This document shows, piece by piece, positions 62,393 to 64,000 of a stretch of 64,000 bases of DNA. A program made the position numbers and the translations under genes. Position 1 is the stretch's first letter. The number at the start of each line of letters is the position of its first letter. The notes under the pieces were generated by a model. It ran no database searches. It saw only the letters and a list, made by a program, of their open reading frames with translations, and was not told where the DNA came from. This DNA comes from Syntrophaceae bacterium (GTDB lineage: Bacteria > Desulfobacterota > Syntrophia > Syntrophales > Smithellaceae): assembly GCA_018436925.1 (NCBI GenBank), contig JAHDKI010000011.1:1-64000 (forward strand), read 5' to 3'.

Positions 62393-63310
62393 TCAATGCG
62401 GCAGAAAGCGGGCTTTCATCTCCGACACATGATTTTCAAGGATTTTGTCCTCGGTGAAATCCCTCAGCTTCAAAGCTTCCGGCGTCGTTTTCGAAAGCGC
62501 GCAGGCAGGCGTCAGGCCGATCAATTCCGACTCCAGAATATCGACACCGTAAGCTGCGGCCAGATCCCGGACCTGATCAAAGATCTCTTTCAAAGAGGTT
62601 TCCCGGCAATCGACCAGATTCATGGAGACCTGCGCAATATTCCGGGTTTTCAGCAACAGGCCGATGGCCCGAACATGTTTAATGCCGCCTGCGGCTTCCC
62701 GGATTTTTGCCGCGATGGCCCGGGCCACATGGATGTCGCCGCTTGCGAGATTGATGTTGTAAGCCACGAGCGGCAGACGGGCGCCCACTGCGGTTGCGCC
62801 CCAGCGGGGATCAAAATCGGGCCCGCCGATATCCGGCGCTTCCCTCGGGTCCGCGATTTTCCGGCCGAGCGCTTCATATCCGCCGCGGCGGACGTCCGCC
62901 AGTTGCCGACGCTTTTCGGTCAGGGCCGCTTCTGCGTAAAAATAGACGGGCACGCCGAAACGTCGGTGAAGTTCGCGGCCGAAACGATGCGCAATCTTGA
63001 CGGCGTCTTTCATTTCGGCTTCGCCCAAGGGAATAAACGGCACAACGTCCACCGCGCCGAGCCGGGGATGCGCGCCGCCGTGGGCTCGCATGTCGATTTG
63101 CTCGAAGGCGCGACCGGCCGCGGCCAGCGCCGCGGCCAGGATATCGTCCGGCTTTCCGATAAAAGTAAACACGCTGCGGTGGTGATCCACATCGGCGCTG
63201 TAATCCAAAAGCGCAACGCCGGCTGTCTCCTCAAGGACTTGAGCAATGGACCGGATGACGGTCCAATCGCAACCTTCGCTGAAATTAGGAACACACTCGA
63301 GAAGTTTCAT
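62393..63310 (-). CDS. ftcD: Glutamate formimidoyltransferase
   Basis: This 305-residue enzyme transfers the formimino group from N-formimidoylglutamate to tetrahydrofolate in histidine breakdown. Typical features are L-L-E-C-V-P-N-F-S-E-G, D-Y-S-A-D-V-D-H-H-R-S-V-F-T-F-I-G, A-H-G-G-A-H-P-R-L-G-A-V-D-V-V-P-F-I-P and F-D-P-R-W-G-A-T-A-V-G-A-R. Length is that of the transferase domain alone, without the fused cyclodeaminase of animal FTCD. ATG 63310 is preferred over one two codons earlier. No other hut gene is nearby. Confidence 0.92.
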   Translation of the reverse strand: MKLLECVPNFSEGCDWTVIRSIAQVLEETAGVALLDYSADVDHHRSVFTFIGKPDDILAAALAAAGRAFEQIDMRAHGGAHPRLGAVDVVPFIPLGEAEMKDAVKIAHRFGRELHRRFGVPVYFYAEAALTEKRRQLADVRRGGYEALGRKIADPREAPDIGGPDFDPRWGATAVGARLPLVAYNINLASGDIHVARAIAAKIREAAGGIKHVRAIGLLLKTRNIAQVSMNLVDCRETSLKEIFDQVRDLAAAYGVDILESELIGLTPACALSKTTPEALKLRDFTEDKILENHVSEMKARFLPH

Positions 63311-63312
63311 AT

Positions 63313-63957
63313 TCATACCTGATGGAAGATCCGGGCCGGCAACTCCAGACACGAAAGTTTTCCGCCGTAAACCGCGCCCGTGTCGATGCCAATCTTGTTT
63401 TTGGACAGGATCGGAGCATGCTTATGCGTGTGCCCGAAGATCACTTCTTTGCCGAAATCAAATTCGGAATCGATAAATTCATGACGGATCCAGACCAGAT
63501 CATGCAGCGTCTGTTCCGTAAGCGGCACGCCCGGCCTGAGCCCGGCATGCACGAAGATATGGTCTTCGGTTTCATAATAGGGAAACAGTGCGTTGAAGAA
63601 TTTCAAATGCGCCGGCGGCACCTTGGATTTTCTCGTGCGGACGGCGTCGGCAGAGGTGATTCCGTAAGCCTTAAGCGTCGCCCGCCCGCCGTTTTCCAGG
63701 TAGAGATCCTCATCGAGGCCTTCGAGGTACCGAAGAAACATATATTCATGGTTGCCGCACAGGCACACGAGGTTTCGGTAGCGCTTTTTAAGCCCCAAAA
63801 CATAATCGACCACATCCGGTCCGCCGTCTTCTCGATCGATGTAGTCTCCCAGAAAAACGAGAGTATCCCCGGCCGGATCGGCGGCAAGACCTTCTACGAG
63901 CCTGACGAGTTTGTCCAGGCAGCCGTGAACATCGCCGATGGCAAAGATTTTTTGCAT
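63313..63957 (-). CDS. Calcineurin-like metallophosphatase (PrpE/ApaH type)
   Basis: This 214-residue phosphatase has the metal motifs I-G-D-V-H-G-C, F-L-G-D-Y-I-D-R, C-G-N-H-E, V-H-A-G-L and G-H-T-H. The arrangement fits serine/threonine phosphatases or diadenosine tetraphosphatases of bacteria. It lies 2 bases before ftcD on the same strand and probably shares its transcript. ATG 63957 is chosen although AAGGA is only one base upstream; a TTG at 63966 is the alternative. Confidence 0.88.
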   Translation of the reverse strand: MQKIFAIGDVHGCLDKLVRLVEGLAADPAGDTLVFLGDYIDREDGGPDVVDYVLGLKKRYRNLVCLCGNHEYMFLRYLEGLDEDLYLENGGRATLKAYGITSADAVRTRKSKVPPAHLKFFNALFPYYETEDHIFVHAGLRPGVPLTEQTLHDLVWIRHEFIDSEFDFGKEVIFGHTHKHAPILSKNKIGIDTGAVYGGKLSCLELPARIFHQV

Positions 63958-64000
63958 ATCCTTCAATCCAACAGAGCCGAGGTAAACTCCGTGCTGTCAA

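Overview
The window looks like the chromosome of an anaerobic, metabolically versatile bacterium of the deltaproteobacterial (Desulfobacterota) kind, perhaps a syntroph or sulfate reducer. The evidence is a KorDABC-type 2-oxoacid:ferredoxin oxidoreductase, a tungsten-type aldehyde:ferredoxin oxidoreductase, FdhE, EtfBA with acyl-CoA dehydrogenases, two complete Liv-type ABC importers, a TRAP transporter, sigma-54 control and two genes that read UGA as selenocysteine. Taxonomy is inferred from gene content only.

Region 1 (1-3.9 kb) is an integron. A plus-strand integron integrase (2577-3887) faces away from a minus-strand, AT-rich cassette array. The array has an attI junction (2364-2370), a one-gene cassette with a PD-(D/E)XK-like protein, a two-gene cassette with a caspase-like protease and a multi-pass membrane protein, and the start of a third cassette that runs off the left edge. 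Two attC sites (1726-1792 and 133-187) are legible, and the end-of-site/start-of-cassette complementarity expected of integrons holds at every junction. The caspase plus membrane-protein cassette is a good candidate for an undescribed defence or cell-death module.

Region 2 (3.9-25.9 kb) is core genome: nth, korDABC, fdhE, a four-gene stress/osmoadaptation operon (uspA, mscS, a GpgS-like glycosyltransferase fused to a HAD phosphatase, and a Na+/H+ antiporter) behind a consensus sigma-70 promoter, acd-etfB-etfA, envelope and hypothetical proteins, murI, a tandem degenerate ThyX-like protein, an MFS transporter, a TauE/SafE transporter and a PAS-LuxR regulator.

Region 3 (26-33.5 kb) is a first Liv-type ABC importer (livMH-orf-livK-livGF) followed by an acyl-CoA synthetase. 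It has a long, structured-looking leader and a terminator-like hairpin between the binding-protein and ATPase genes.

Region 4 (33.6-44.2 kb) holds small metabolic and redox genes, including two probable selenoproteins: a peroxiredoxin-like protein with a U-P-F-C motif and an ArsC/Spx-like protein with a U-T-T-C motif. Each UGA is followed by a SECIS-like hairpin at the expected distance. A dctPQM TRAP transporter with a near-consensus promoter lies between them.

Region 5 (44.2-62.1 kb) is one catabolic island. About 15 minus-strand genes run from maoC (58253) to gldA (44231) with short gaps. They encode acyl-CoA dehydrogenase, hydratase, SDR, a cyclase-family hydrolase, a second Liv importer, a UPF0261 protein, a metallo-beta-lactamase-fold hydrolase, a class II aldolase, AOR with its Fe-S partner, and glycerol-type dehydrogenase. 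A good sigma-54 promoter (58349-58363) precedes them. A second sigma-54 promoter (59202-59216) drives a divergent CoA-transferase, and a sigma-54 activator with PAS and AAA+ domains closes the island. The genes suggest uptake, CoA activation and beta-oxidation-like degradation of an unidentified carboxylate that releases an aldehyde.

Region 6 (62.2-64 kb) has a tRNA-Arg(CCU), ftcD and a calcineurin-like phosphatase. No rRNA, CRISPR array or intact insertion sequence is visible.
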